The translations under genes and the position numbers were made by a program. A stretch of DNA of 47,684 bases from Candidatus Desantisbacteria bacterium CG2_30_40_21 (lineage in GTDB: Bacteria > UBA9089 > CG2-30-40-21). Positions 8,138 to 15,049 of this stretch are shown piece after piece; the first letter of the stretch is position 1; every line of letters starts with the position of its first letter. The notes beneath the pieces were generated by a model. It did not search any database and was not told the origin of the DNA. It saw only the letters and a program-made list of their open reading frames with translations. The stretch lies in assembly GCA_001873945.1 (NCBI GenBank), contig MNYI01000174.1, forward strand, positions 1-47,684, read 5' to 3'.

Positions 8138-8437
8138 CTATAACCAGATTAACTTCTCATAATCATTCATCATCAAATCCACGACATCCTCATAAGTAAC
8201 GACATTTACCCTACTATCTATTTCAGAAGTAGTAAATCCCCTTGTTTGAATATCGGAGGCTAAGGCATAATAATTTACGCCTTTTTTTTGCAACACCCCT
8301 GAATCCCTGCCATTTTCATGGATTACTGCATGATACACACCATTTTCAACGAAAAATATACCAAGCCCTTCACCGTTCAATCTCTCCAGCATACTATCAT
8401 TTTTCTGACAATCACTAACAAATACCCCCAGCCTCAT
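8138..8437 (-). CDS. DsrH/TusB-like protein (set C)
   Basis: The 99-residue product carries the DsrH/TusB pattern: an early strand (MRLGVFVSDC), FFVENGVYHAV, YALASDIQTRG and a tail ending EKLIWL. TusB/DsrH is the small third subunit of the DsrEFH or TusBCD heterohexamer that relays sulfur from TusA to DsrC. It is one base from the upstream TusA gene. It has a single cysteine (C10); whether this is the DsrH active cysteine is unclear. Confidence 0.7.
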   Translation of the reverse strand: MRLGVFVSDCQKNDSMLERLNGEGLGIFFVENGVYHAVIHENGRDSGVLQKKGVNYYALASDIQTRGFTTSEIDSRVNVVTYEDVVDLMMNDYEKLIWL

Positions 8438-8438
8438 C

Positions 8439-8687
8439 CTACTCCTCCTTTTTGATCAAGAGTCGAAAGGTAGCGTCAGAGTTTTCAATAACCTCAACAG
8501 GATACTTCTTCTTCTGGCAAAAATTAGGAATAGATTCAGTAGCCGCTGGCTTGTAATCAGTTATAACCTCAAGAACCTGACCTGTTTCTATCCCCTTCAA
8601 GGCATCCCTTACCTCCATCACCGTATAAGGACAAATCTTGCCCGTGATGTCTACCACACTATCTATCTTACAACCTGCTAATCCCAT
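8439..8687 (-). CDS. TusA-family sulfur carrier protein, copy 2 (CPYT variant)
   Basis: This TusA-fold protein has 82 residues, with GKICPYTVMEVRDALK around the active Cys19. The second proline of the CPxP motif is replaced by threonine, which separates it from copy 1 at 6866. The rest of the fold (TDYKPAATESIPNFC) matches the TusA family. It is tightly linked to the DsrH-like gene downstream. It probably serves a different partner from copy 1. Confidence 0.88.
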   Translation of the reverse strand: MGLAGCKIDSVVDITGKICPYTVMEVRDALKGIETGQVLEVITDYKPAATESIPNFCQKKKYPVEVIENSDATFRLLIKKEE

Positions 8688-8748
8688 TTATTTTTTACCT
8701 CCATTAAGAAACAGGGGCAGACACAGGAGGCTGCCCATTACCTGCAAT

Positions 8749-8899
8749 GTAACCGTTCACAACTAATAATATTTTAACACAGAGTTTGCAGAGACGACAG
8801 AGGGACACAGAGCTTAAATTCCAATCATCATACGATCTGAGCCGATTGTCCTCTTTCTCTGTGTCCTCTGTGTCAAAAATATAGACTGTGAACGGTTAC
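8749..8899. repeat. Fold-back repeat with GTAACCGTTCAC termini
   Basis: The perfect 12-base inverted ends are GTAACCGTTCAC (8749-8760) and GTGAACGGTTAC (8888-8899). Inside is an imperfect inverted ACACAGAG/CTCTGTGT section. A partial relative is at about 29031-29095 (ATAACCGTTCATAA followed by TTTTAACACAGAGAAC). It lies between two groups of DsrE/TusA genes and fills the only gap of more than 200 bases in the array. Confidence 0.85.
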
Positions 8900-8906
8900 C
8901 CTACAA

Positions 8907-9164
8907 TCAAGCGAGATTTACCACCTTATTTCCCACAATCAAATCAACTAACTGTGGATAGCCAATGCTCTCAGCCTTTCCAGCCAATCTATCCTTTAAT
9001 CCTCTTGCATGGACATCATCCTCCATGGCATAAACCTTACCATGCATGGTAGAGGGATTAAGATAGACGCCATCCTTAATAAGTACAACCTTTGCATCAC
9101 TATCCATTGCTGATACTGAGGCTGCAATCTCACCATTTGGCTTATCAACTAAATAAAGAGCCAT
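8907..9164 (-). CDS. DsrH/TusB-like protein (set B), cysteine-free
   Basis: This 85-residue protein starts MALYLVDKPNGEIAAS and has VVLIKDGVYLNP, VYAMEDDVHARGL and YPQLVDLIV, the pattern of DsrH/TusB. It contains no cysteine at all, so it cannot carry persulfide and is probably a structural subunit. It follows the DsrF-like gene 9178-9528 by 13 bases, completing a DsrE-F-H order (9557, 9178, 8907) that matches the classic dsrEFH layout. Confidence 0.78.
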   Translation of the reverse strand: MALYLVDKPNGEIAASVSAMDSDAKVVLIKDGVYLNPSTMHGKVYAMEDDVHARGLKDRLAGKAESIGYPQLVDLIVGNKVVNLA

Positions 9165-9177
9165 ATCTGTTCACCTC

Positions 9178-9528
9178 CTACCAATCGAGAATAAATTCAG
9201 CATCACTGTATAATTTATCAGAGTCTGCCCTTGGAATAATACTCATATCCATAGCTATTTCATCCTGAGATACCCCTCTTGCATCTAAGTCTTCCTTGAC
9301 CACGAAGTATTTTACCCCTGCCTTCTTGAGTGTACCCTCATAACCAAGGTTTTCTGCCCTGTCCGCACCCTTCAAGGCATAGTAAACCCCATCACCCTGT
9401 AAGAGCAAGGTTACCTCATGTTCATCAATCCCAGCGGTTGCTCCAACAGCCGCACGCCATCCTTCGGTATAGAAGACATTACCATATGGCGTTCTATTAA
9501 ATTGATAAAGCAATTTTCTTGTTGCCAT
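9178..9528 (-). CDS. DsrF/TusC-like protein (set B), cysteine-free
   Basis: The 116-residue product starts MATRKLLYQFNRTPYGNVFY and contains LLLQGDGVYYALKG, VKYFVVKEDLDARGV and the tail DAEFILDW, all typical of DsrF/TusC-like subunits. It has no cysteine. It lies between a DsrE gene and a DsrH-like gene, and is most likely the second subunit of a DsrEFH-type complex. Confidence 0.8.
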   Translation of the reverse strand: MATRKLLYQFNRTPYGNVFYTEGWRAAVGATAGIDEHEVTLLLQGDGVYYALKGADRAENLGYEGTLKKAGVKYFVVKEDLDARGVSQDEIAMDMSIIPRADSDKLYSDAEFILDW

Positions 9529-9556
9529 TAATCCTTCACCTCCTTTTCCTTCTCTA

Positions 9557-9916
9557 TTACAGCGTTACCAGCGTATCGCACTCGCCCATAATGTCCGCAA
9601 AGTCCGGCAATCCACCAACCTTGACACCCTCAATAAATTCCTTGCCACCTTCCAGACCTCGTCCATTGACGCAAATACCACAACAGATGATTTTAGCTCC
9701 CTTTTCCACCACCTTCTTTATTCCTGAGACAGGTAGATTTTCCTCTGTTGTTCCAGGAAACTTCTGGTGTTTGATGGGGTTATAGACGCCATCAAGGTAA
9801 AAGAACGCCTGTACCTCATGCCCTTTGTCCAATGCAGCATCAGCTATTTTGGTAAATACCTTGTAGTTTTCCGTCTGCCATGGACCTTCAGTCAGCAACA
9901 TCCCTATTTTTGCCAT
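9557..9916 (-). CDS. DsrE-family sulfurtransferase subunit (set B)
   Basis: This 119-residue DsrE-fold protein has IGMLLTEGPWQTENYKVF at the start, AFFYLDGVYNPI in the middle and the active region IICCGICVNGRGLEGG, with three cysteines before the RG turn. It is the predicted persulfide-binding subunit of the set formed with 9178-9528 and 8907-9164. A good AGGAGG site precedes the ATG. Confidence 0.87.
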   Translation of the reverse strand: MAKIGMLLTEGPWQTENYKVFTKIADAALDKGHEVQAFFYLDGVYNPIKHQKFPGTTEENLPVSGIKKVVEKGAKIICCGICVNGRGLEGGKEFIEGVKVGGLPDFADIMGECDTLVTL

Positions 9917-9937
9917 ACGATTTCACCTCCTTTTTTC

Positions 9938-10285
9938 TTAAAATCCTATAACCACATCCGCATTCCTGATAATCTGATTGATTTCAGCTCGTGGTCTTGT
10001 AATTATAGCAGAATTATCAACCTTGATCCCCCGATCAATCAATGCCTCTTCCTCAGCCATTAACTCCGCCTCCATCATCAACAAGGTTTCTACATGCTTA
10101 TCAAGCTCCTGATTTTTGGCTGCCTGACAATCCAGAGAGGCTGCGGTCCAGACCCCATCATTTATAAAAAGCACCTGAACCTTATTTTCGTCCTCAATAG
10201 TTAATCCCACAGCACACCTTAATGCTTCAGCATTGCCAATGGTATTAAAGGGCAATGCGTAAATAACAACAGCTATCTTTTTCAT
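9938..10285 (-). CDS. DsrE/DsrF-family protein (set A)
   Basis: This 115-residue protein starts MKKIAVVIYALPFNTIGNAE and has VQVLFINDGVWTAAS and a late DRGIKVDNSAIITRP, in the DsrE/F superfamily. ATG 10285 is chosen over TTG 10297 because GGAGG lies just before it and the upstream gene stops at 10287. The cysteines (ALRCAVG, SLDCQAA) are not in the active-site position. It probably pairs with the DsrE protein encoded immediately upstream. Confidence 0.78.
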   Translation of the reverse strand: MKKIAVVIYALPFNTIGNAEALRCAVGLTIEDENKVQVLFINDGVWTAASLDCQAAKNQELDKHVETLLMMEAELMAEEEALIDRGIKVDNSAIITRPRAEINQIIRNADVVIGF

Positions 10286-10286
10286 C

Positions 10287-10616
10287 CTACCCTCCAAAGC
10301 TCAAAAATCTATCGCTTTCATTAACCATAACTGCTAACTCATACTGACCAGCATATTTTACCCCAGTCAGGCAATCATCCTCTTCAACCCCGCGTTCCTC
10401 AGCAGTATGTCCGCAAATGGCAAGAAATGCACCCGCATCCCTTAACCCTGCAAACCGGGAAGAAATCTTATTCTTTGCTACCACATTGTAAACCCCATCA
10501 TCCATCATAAACAGGCTTACCTCATGCCCAGCTCCCAGAGCAGCCGTAGCCAGATTAATGACTGTCCCGGCATTCTGGTTCTCTGGACTGGTGGTTAATA
10601 ATATTCCCATTTTCAT
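10287..10616 (-). CDS. DsrE-family sulfurtransferase subunit (set A)
   Basis: The 109-residue product has MGILLTTSPENQNAGTV at the start, LFMMDDGVYNVV and the active-site stretch LAICGHTAEERGVEEDD, with one cysteine before the ERG turn. Its ATG overlaps the TGA of the Rrf2 regulator by four bases (ATGA), so it is the first structural gene of the array and is translationally coupled to the regulator. Confidence 0.85.
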   Translation of the reverse strand: MKMGILLTTSPENQNAGTVINLATAALGAGHEVSLFMMDDGVYNVVAKNKISSRFAGLRDAGAFLAICGHTAEERGVEEDDCLTGVKYAGQYELAVMVNESDRFLSFGG

Positions 10617-11053
10617 GATGCAACACCCTCCTTCATAGTTACAATTCCCTCACTTATCCATCTGATAATATCCTCAAGGGTAACATTTTCTGATATATTT
10701 TCTAATTTTTCGGTTATTCTTTCCCAAAGGCTACAGATTATTTCATCTATCATCTGATTGGTCTTTATCTCCTCAGACGGACGAATCTCAATAGGTGCTT
10801 CCACTGCCTCTGCAATCTGTTTAATGGTCACCATTGATGGCAAACCTTTAAGGATATAGCCACCCAATACCCCGCCCCTGACACTCTCCAGCAGCCCGGC
10901 ATGTTTTAACTTATTGAGAATTTGCGATACAAATGGAAAGGAGATATTCTGCCGATGGGCAATATCATTTCCTGTAACAGTGTTACCTTGCCCCTGTACC
11001 GCAATATCAGTCATAATTACAATAGCATAGTGTACCTTAATTGGGAGTTTCAT
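10613..11053 (-). CDS. Rrf2-family transcriptional regulator
   Basis: The N-terminus (KVHYAIVIMTDIAVQ) and the winged helix (NDIAHRQNISFPFVSQILNK, then GGVLGGYIL) identify Rrf2. Most Rrf2 cluster-binders have three spaced cysteines after the recognition wing; here only one, C107 in IICSLW, is present, so cluster sensing by the usual triad is unlikely. It is the promoter-proximal gene of the whole minus-strand sulfur array and overlaps the first DsrE gene by four bases, so it very likely autoregulates the operon. Confidence 0.88.
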   Translation of the reverse strand: MKLPIKVHYAIVIMTDIAVQGQGNTVTGNDIAHRQNISFPFVSQILNKLKHAGLLESVRGGVLGGYILKGLPSMVTIKQIAEAVEAPIEIRPSEEIKTNQMIDEIICSLWERITEKLENISENVTLEDIIRWISEGIVTMKEGVAS

Positions 11054-11078
11054 CCAAAAGCCTTCTTTTGTTGAGCAG

Positions 11079-11103
11079 TTTACTTATAAATATTTTACTT
11101 ATA
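11079..11103. promoter_or_regulatory. Direct repeat, candidate Rrf2 operator
   Basis: Two copies of TTTACTTATA (11079-11088 and 11094-11103) are spaced by exactly 15 bases. They fall between the predicted -10 of the Rrf2 promoter and the Rrf2 start codon. A 15-base spaced direct repeat in an initially transcribed region fits a repressor site, but binding is inferred. Confidence 0.4.
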
Positions 11104-11104
11104 T

Positions 11105-11134
11105 ATAATACCATTAATATTACCAATTTGTCAA
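11105..11134 (-). promoter_or_regulatory. Predicted promoter of the Rrf2/sulfur-carrier array
   Basis: On the minus strand a TTGACA -35 (complement of 11129-11134) and a TATTAT -10 (complement of 11105-11110) are separated by 18 bases, upstream of the Rrf2 start at 11053. It is divergent from the LysR promoter. Confidence 0.6.
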
Positions 11135-11185
11135 ATGAATAATTCTCATATCATTATGATAAAAATTCATACCAAAAAATAATTA

Positions 11186-11214
11186 TTGACAGCATTGCTC
11201 AAGTATGTTATCAT
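11186..11214 (+). promoter_or_regulatory. Predicted promoter of the LysR-type gene
   Basis: TTGACA at 11186-11191 and TATCAT at 11209-11214 are separated by 17 bases, upstream of the LysR start at 11241. Confidence 0.6.
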
Positions 11215-11240
11215 TTGAGATTAAGTGGTATAGGAGGAAA

Positions 11241-12139
11241 ATGATGGATGATTTTACTTTGCGAGTATTTCATAAGATATCTCAATTAAAAAGCTTCTCT
11301 AAGGTGGCTGATGAATTATATATTACACAATCTGCGGTCAGTCGGCAGATAAAGAATTTAGAGGATAAGCTGGTGGTCAAGTTGTGCCTGAGAGAAAAAG
11401 AGGGGATTTCACTCACTGAAGAGGGCAAGATACTGCTTGGCTATGTGGAAAAGATACTGGTTCTTTATGAAAAGGCGAGAAAGGATATAGACCATTTCAG
11501 GCATACCAGTCTGAATAAAATAATTGTTGGCGCCAGTACTGCTTTGGGTGAATATGTCTTACCCAGGATAATCAGTTCCTTTAACAAAAGACACCCTGAG
11601 GCAGATATTTATTTGCGGGTAGCAAATACTGGCGAGATATTGAAGCAATTAACAGCTAATGCCTTTAATTTGGCATTGGTTGAAGGGATGTTTGATACCC
11701 CTGGATTTATTGTGGAAAAGGTATTTGAGGATGAATTGGTGCTTATTGTTTCTGCCAACCACTCATGGACAGAAAAAAACAGATAAATTTTCATGAATTA
11801 CGCTCCGAACCAATCATCATCAGGGAAGAAGGTTCAGGCACAAGAAAGATAATGGTTGAGGCATTAGCTAAGATTGGGGTAGAAATTTCTGATTTAAGGA
11901 TCAGGATGGAACTTGATTCAACAGAAGCGGTTAAGAGTGCGGTTGCCGAAGGGCTTGGTATCTCCTTTGTCTCAAGGTCTACCCTGATTAAAATGTCAGA
12001 AGATATACGAATAGTCCCTATAGCTAACATTGACCTTCATTTTAACTTCAATCTTATCTACAGCCGGGAAAGGGGGCTTACCTCTTTAACCCTTGAGTTG
12101 ATAGAGTGCTTAAAGGAAAGGTTCTCTGGTCTTAATTAA
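11241..12139 (+). pseudogene. LysR-type regulator, interrupted by a -1 frameshift
   Basis: The first frame begins MMDDFTLRVFHKISQLKSFS after an AGGAGG site, with the LysR helix-turn-helix (ITQSAVSRQIKNLE) and the first half of the effector domain, and ends at TAA 11784-11786. The family continues in the next frame from about 11775 (KKQINFHELRSEPII, then EEGSGTRK and VAEGLGISFVSR) to 12139, giving about 299 residues together. The switch is at a run of seven A in codons GAA AAA AAC, which contains the heptamer AAAAAAC, a known -1 slippery sequence; an eighth A would also restore the frame. It is divergent from the sulfur array and may control it. It could be a sequencing error, a mutation, or recoding. 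Confidence 0.82.
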
Positions 12140-12193
12140 CTTTCCTGTTCGTGTACATTAAGAGAAACTTCAGAACTTCCGCAGTTTTAAGCT

Positions 12194-14782
12194 TCAAAAC
12201 TTCTTATCTTCTGGCCTGACGATAATCACTGTGCATTTATTATCCTGCAAATACTTATTTGCCACCCGTTTTATATCATCCTTAGTAACGGAATTAATCC
12301 TTATCCTGAATCTTTCCACCTCTTCATATCCAAGCCCATACAGCTCATTCAGGGCACAATCAAACCCATGAGCAGAATTTGTCTCCTGTGCCTGCAAGTG
12401 CTCGCCAATCAGGAATGTTTTTGCCCTTGATAACTCCTCATCTGACACGGCTTCATTACGGATCATTCCAATTTCTTTTTTTATTCCTTCAAGTGCAGCA
12501 TCTACCTTGTCGCGGCTTGTGCCAATGTAGAAAACATATGCCCCTGGTGAAAGCCCAAGAATAGAAAACACACCAACATAGTAGGCTAATCCATACTTAT
12601 CCCGCAGATTAACAAAGAGTCTGGATCCATTGCCGGAAAGGATGGAACTCATCACATCAAAGACATATTTATCCGGATCCATTATCCCTATCCCTGGGAA
12701 CCCGAGCAGGATAATGGTTTGTTCCTTATCCTTTTCCTGTATTACCTGTTTTGCTCCCTTTTGCTCTGGCTCATCTGGAAGGTTAATTTGTGATAAATTC
12801 TGCCCCTTTATTCCCATCCATATTCCTTCAACCCTTTGTCGTATCTCCTGTGCCTTTACATCCCCAAAAACAGCCAATACCATATTCCCTGGCTGACAGA
12901 ATCCTTGATGAAAGGCAATCAAATCATTACGGGTTAATTCCCTTACTGACTCCTGAGTGCCAAGACTATTATGCCGATATGGATGATTCTGCCACATATT
13001 TTCTCGCAATATCCTCACGGCATAGCTAAATGGATCATCATCTTGTGATTTAATAGCAGCAAAGACTGCCCTTCTCTCTTTTTCCATTTCGTCCACTGGA
13101 AAAGATGGATTAAGTAAAACATCTGAAAGCAACGAAAACCCTAAATCCAGATCCTCTTTTAATACCTTAACTGAGCAACCAAGGCTATTATTGCCGCCAT
13201 AGCTTGAAATAGCACCACCACGGGACTCTATTGCCTCGGCTATCTGTTTTGCGGTATGATTTTTAGTGCCCTTGAGCATCATTTTTTGCAAGAGGTTACA
13301 TACCCCTTCCTTGCCTTTTTCTTCAAACAATACCCCTCCCTTAAACACTGCATGTATGGAAACAATTGGCAGGCTATCATCCTCAAATACTAATAAAACC
13401 AATCCATTATCCATTACAAACTTTTGGATCTTTGGCTCTACTTTTACTTGTATGCTTGGACTTATTACCTTTTCTTTAACCTTTGGCTTTAAGATGCCAA
13501 TCGTTAGATTATCCTCGCAAAGGTATTGTTTGGCTACGCGTTTAATATCATCCTTAGTCACCAATCCTACCCCTTTCACATAATCCTTATTAAAGTTGAT
13601 ATTCCCACAAACATATTCATTAGAGGCAATATCTGCGGCTTGAGACTCCACTGTTTCCTGAGAAAAAATAGAGGAGGCAATAACCATTTGTCTTGCCTTT
13701 TCCAGCTCCTCATCTGTAATATCCCCTTGAGCTAATTTTTTTATATTCTTCCAGATAGTTTTCTGTGCCTTTTGAAGATTTTCCGGCTCAAGGGCAGCAT
13801 TAATCCCAAAAAGACCTGGATATTGCGGTGTATATGACCAGGCATCAATTGAATATACTATTGATTCTCTCTCCCGCAAGTCTTGATAAAGTATAGATGA
13901 TTTACCATGACCAAGGATAATAGCCATCACATCTAAGGGATACAAATCCCTGCTTCTGATATCCGGAATATGGAAAGCCATCTCTAAGTATGCTACCTTT
14001 ATATCCTTCTCTTCCTCAAACTTTTTTTTACCAATCTGCATAGGTTCTTGAGGGATATATACTGGTGATATTGAATTTCTCTTTCCATCATTAAAGTATT
14101 GCTTTATATTTGCCAGCATCCTGCTTTTGTTAAAATCACCCACAACAGAGAGTATCATATCGTTTGGCACATAAAATCGCTGATGATATTTTAATAGGTC
14201 ATCCTTAGTTAGTTGAGAAAACAATTCCTTGTACCCAATTATCGGGTGTTGGTATGGGTGATGAGAAAATGCCTCCTGCCATATCTTTCTGGAGAGGTAC
14301 TTGTCAGGATCATCCTTGCACATATCCATCTCTCTGAGAATAACATCCTTTTCCTTTTTCATTTCTACTTCATCAAATGTTGAATTCATGGCAGCATCAG
14401 CTAATATATCCAGACCAATCTCGGCTTTATCTGCTGGCATAACCATATGATAAACCGTTCTATCCATAGAGGTATATCCACCCATATCACCCCCGGCAGC
14501 ACTCATCTGGCGACCTATATCCCCTACCCCTCTCCTTTTTGTACCCTTAAACAGCATATGTTCCACAAGGTGAGATATTCCACTTCCCATATACTCCCCT
14601 TCATGAATACTGCCTGTCTTTACCCATAATTGCAAGGCAACAAGTGGGGCAGTATGCACCTCCTTGAGAACAACCACAAGACCATTGTCCAATACAAACC
14701 TTTCTGGTTCACCTGCATGGATTGGTTGAGAGAAAGATACTGATATTGTTAGAAATAACAATATAATTCTTAGGTAATACAT
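12194..14782 (-). CDS. M16-family zinc metallopeptidase, two tandem domains
   Basis: The 862-residue product has a signal peptide (residues 1-23, ending PIHAG) and two M16 (pitrilysin/insulinase) units. The first carries the inverted zinc motif HLVEH (H71, E74, H75), with the distal glutamate expected in the following helix region. The second, from about residue 440, has the same fold but no HxxEH (NLLQKMML in its place), so it is the inactive half. The protein is predicted to be exported, acting in the periplasm or at the envelope. It is convergent with the LysR gene; no operon partner is evident. Confidence 0.92.
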   Translation of the reverse strand: MYYLRIILLFLTISVSFSQPIHAGEPERFVLDNGLVVVLKEVHTAPLVALQLWVKTGSIHEGEYMGSGISHLVEHMLFKGTKRRGVGDIGRQMSAAGGDMGGYTSMDRTVYHMVMPADKAEIGLDILADAAMNSTFDEVEMKKEKDVILREMDMCKDDPDKYLSRKIWQEAFSHHPYQHPIIGYKELFSQLTKDDLLKYHQRFYVPNDMILSVVGDFNKSRMLANIKQYFNDGKRNSISPVYIPQEPMQIGKKKFEEEKDIKVAYLEMAFHIPDIRSRDLYPLDVMAIILGHGKSSILYQDLRERESIVYSIDAWSYTPQYPGLFGINAALEPENLQKAQKTIWKNIKKLAQGDITDEELEKARQMVIASSIFSQETVESQAADIASNEYVCGNINFNKDYVKGVGLVTKDDIKRVAKQYLCEDNLTIGILKPKVKEKVISPSIQVKVEPKIQKFVMDNGLVLLVFEDDSLPIVSIHAVFKGGVLFEEKGKEGVCNLLQKMMLKGTKNHTAKQIAEAIESRGGAISSYGGNNSLGCSVKVLKEDLDLGFSLLSDVLLNPSFPVDEMEKERRAVFAAIKSQDDDPFSYAVRILRENMWQNHPYRHNSLGTQESVRELTRNDLIAFHQGFCQPGNMVLAVFGDVKAQEIRQRVEGIWMGIKGQNLSQINLPDEPEQKGAKQVIQEKDKEQTIILLGFPGIGIMDPDKYVFDVMSSILSGNGSRLFVNLRDKYGLAYYVGVFSILGLSPGAYVFYIGTSRDKVDAALEGIKKEIGMIRNEAVSDEELSRAKTFLIGEHLQAQETNSAHGFDCALNELYGLGYEEVERFRIRINSVTKDDIKRVANKYLQDNKCTVIIVRPEDKKF

Positions 14783-14819
14783 TATGTTTCCTCCTTAATA
14801 TTATTTACCTTTGTTTATT

Positions 14820-14915
14820 GTAACTACTCAGCCGCTGATGGACACAAATGGACGCTGATGGACACAAATAATAAAAGAAAAAATATTAGCGTCCATCTGT
14901 GGCTGAGTAATTAAC
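14820..14915. repeat. Fold-back repeat with TAACTACTCAGCC termini
   Basis: The left end TAACTACTCAGCC and right end GGCTGAGTAATTA are inverted, and the hairpin continues with GATGGAC/GTCCATC. The left half has a direct repeat of GCTGATGGACACAAA. The GTAACTACTCA core recurs at about 25346, 47404 and 47609. Confidence 0.75.
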
Positions 14916-14983
14916 TATACCATAAATTAATCTGAATTGCAATATATTTTTCAGCCAAGAGAGCACAGTTTGAATTTTTTTTC

Positions 14984-15012
14984 TTGACAAACCCTACAAT
15001 TCAGTGTATTAT
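14984..15012 (+). promoter_or_regulatory. Predicted aspS promoter
   Basis: TTGACA at 14984-14989 and TATTAT at 15007-15012 have a 17-base spacer. The aspS start follows 37 bases later, with an AAGGGG ribosome site. Confidence 0.65.
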
Positions 15013-15049
15013 AATCAATTATCAATAACACTTAAAAAGGGGCAATATC

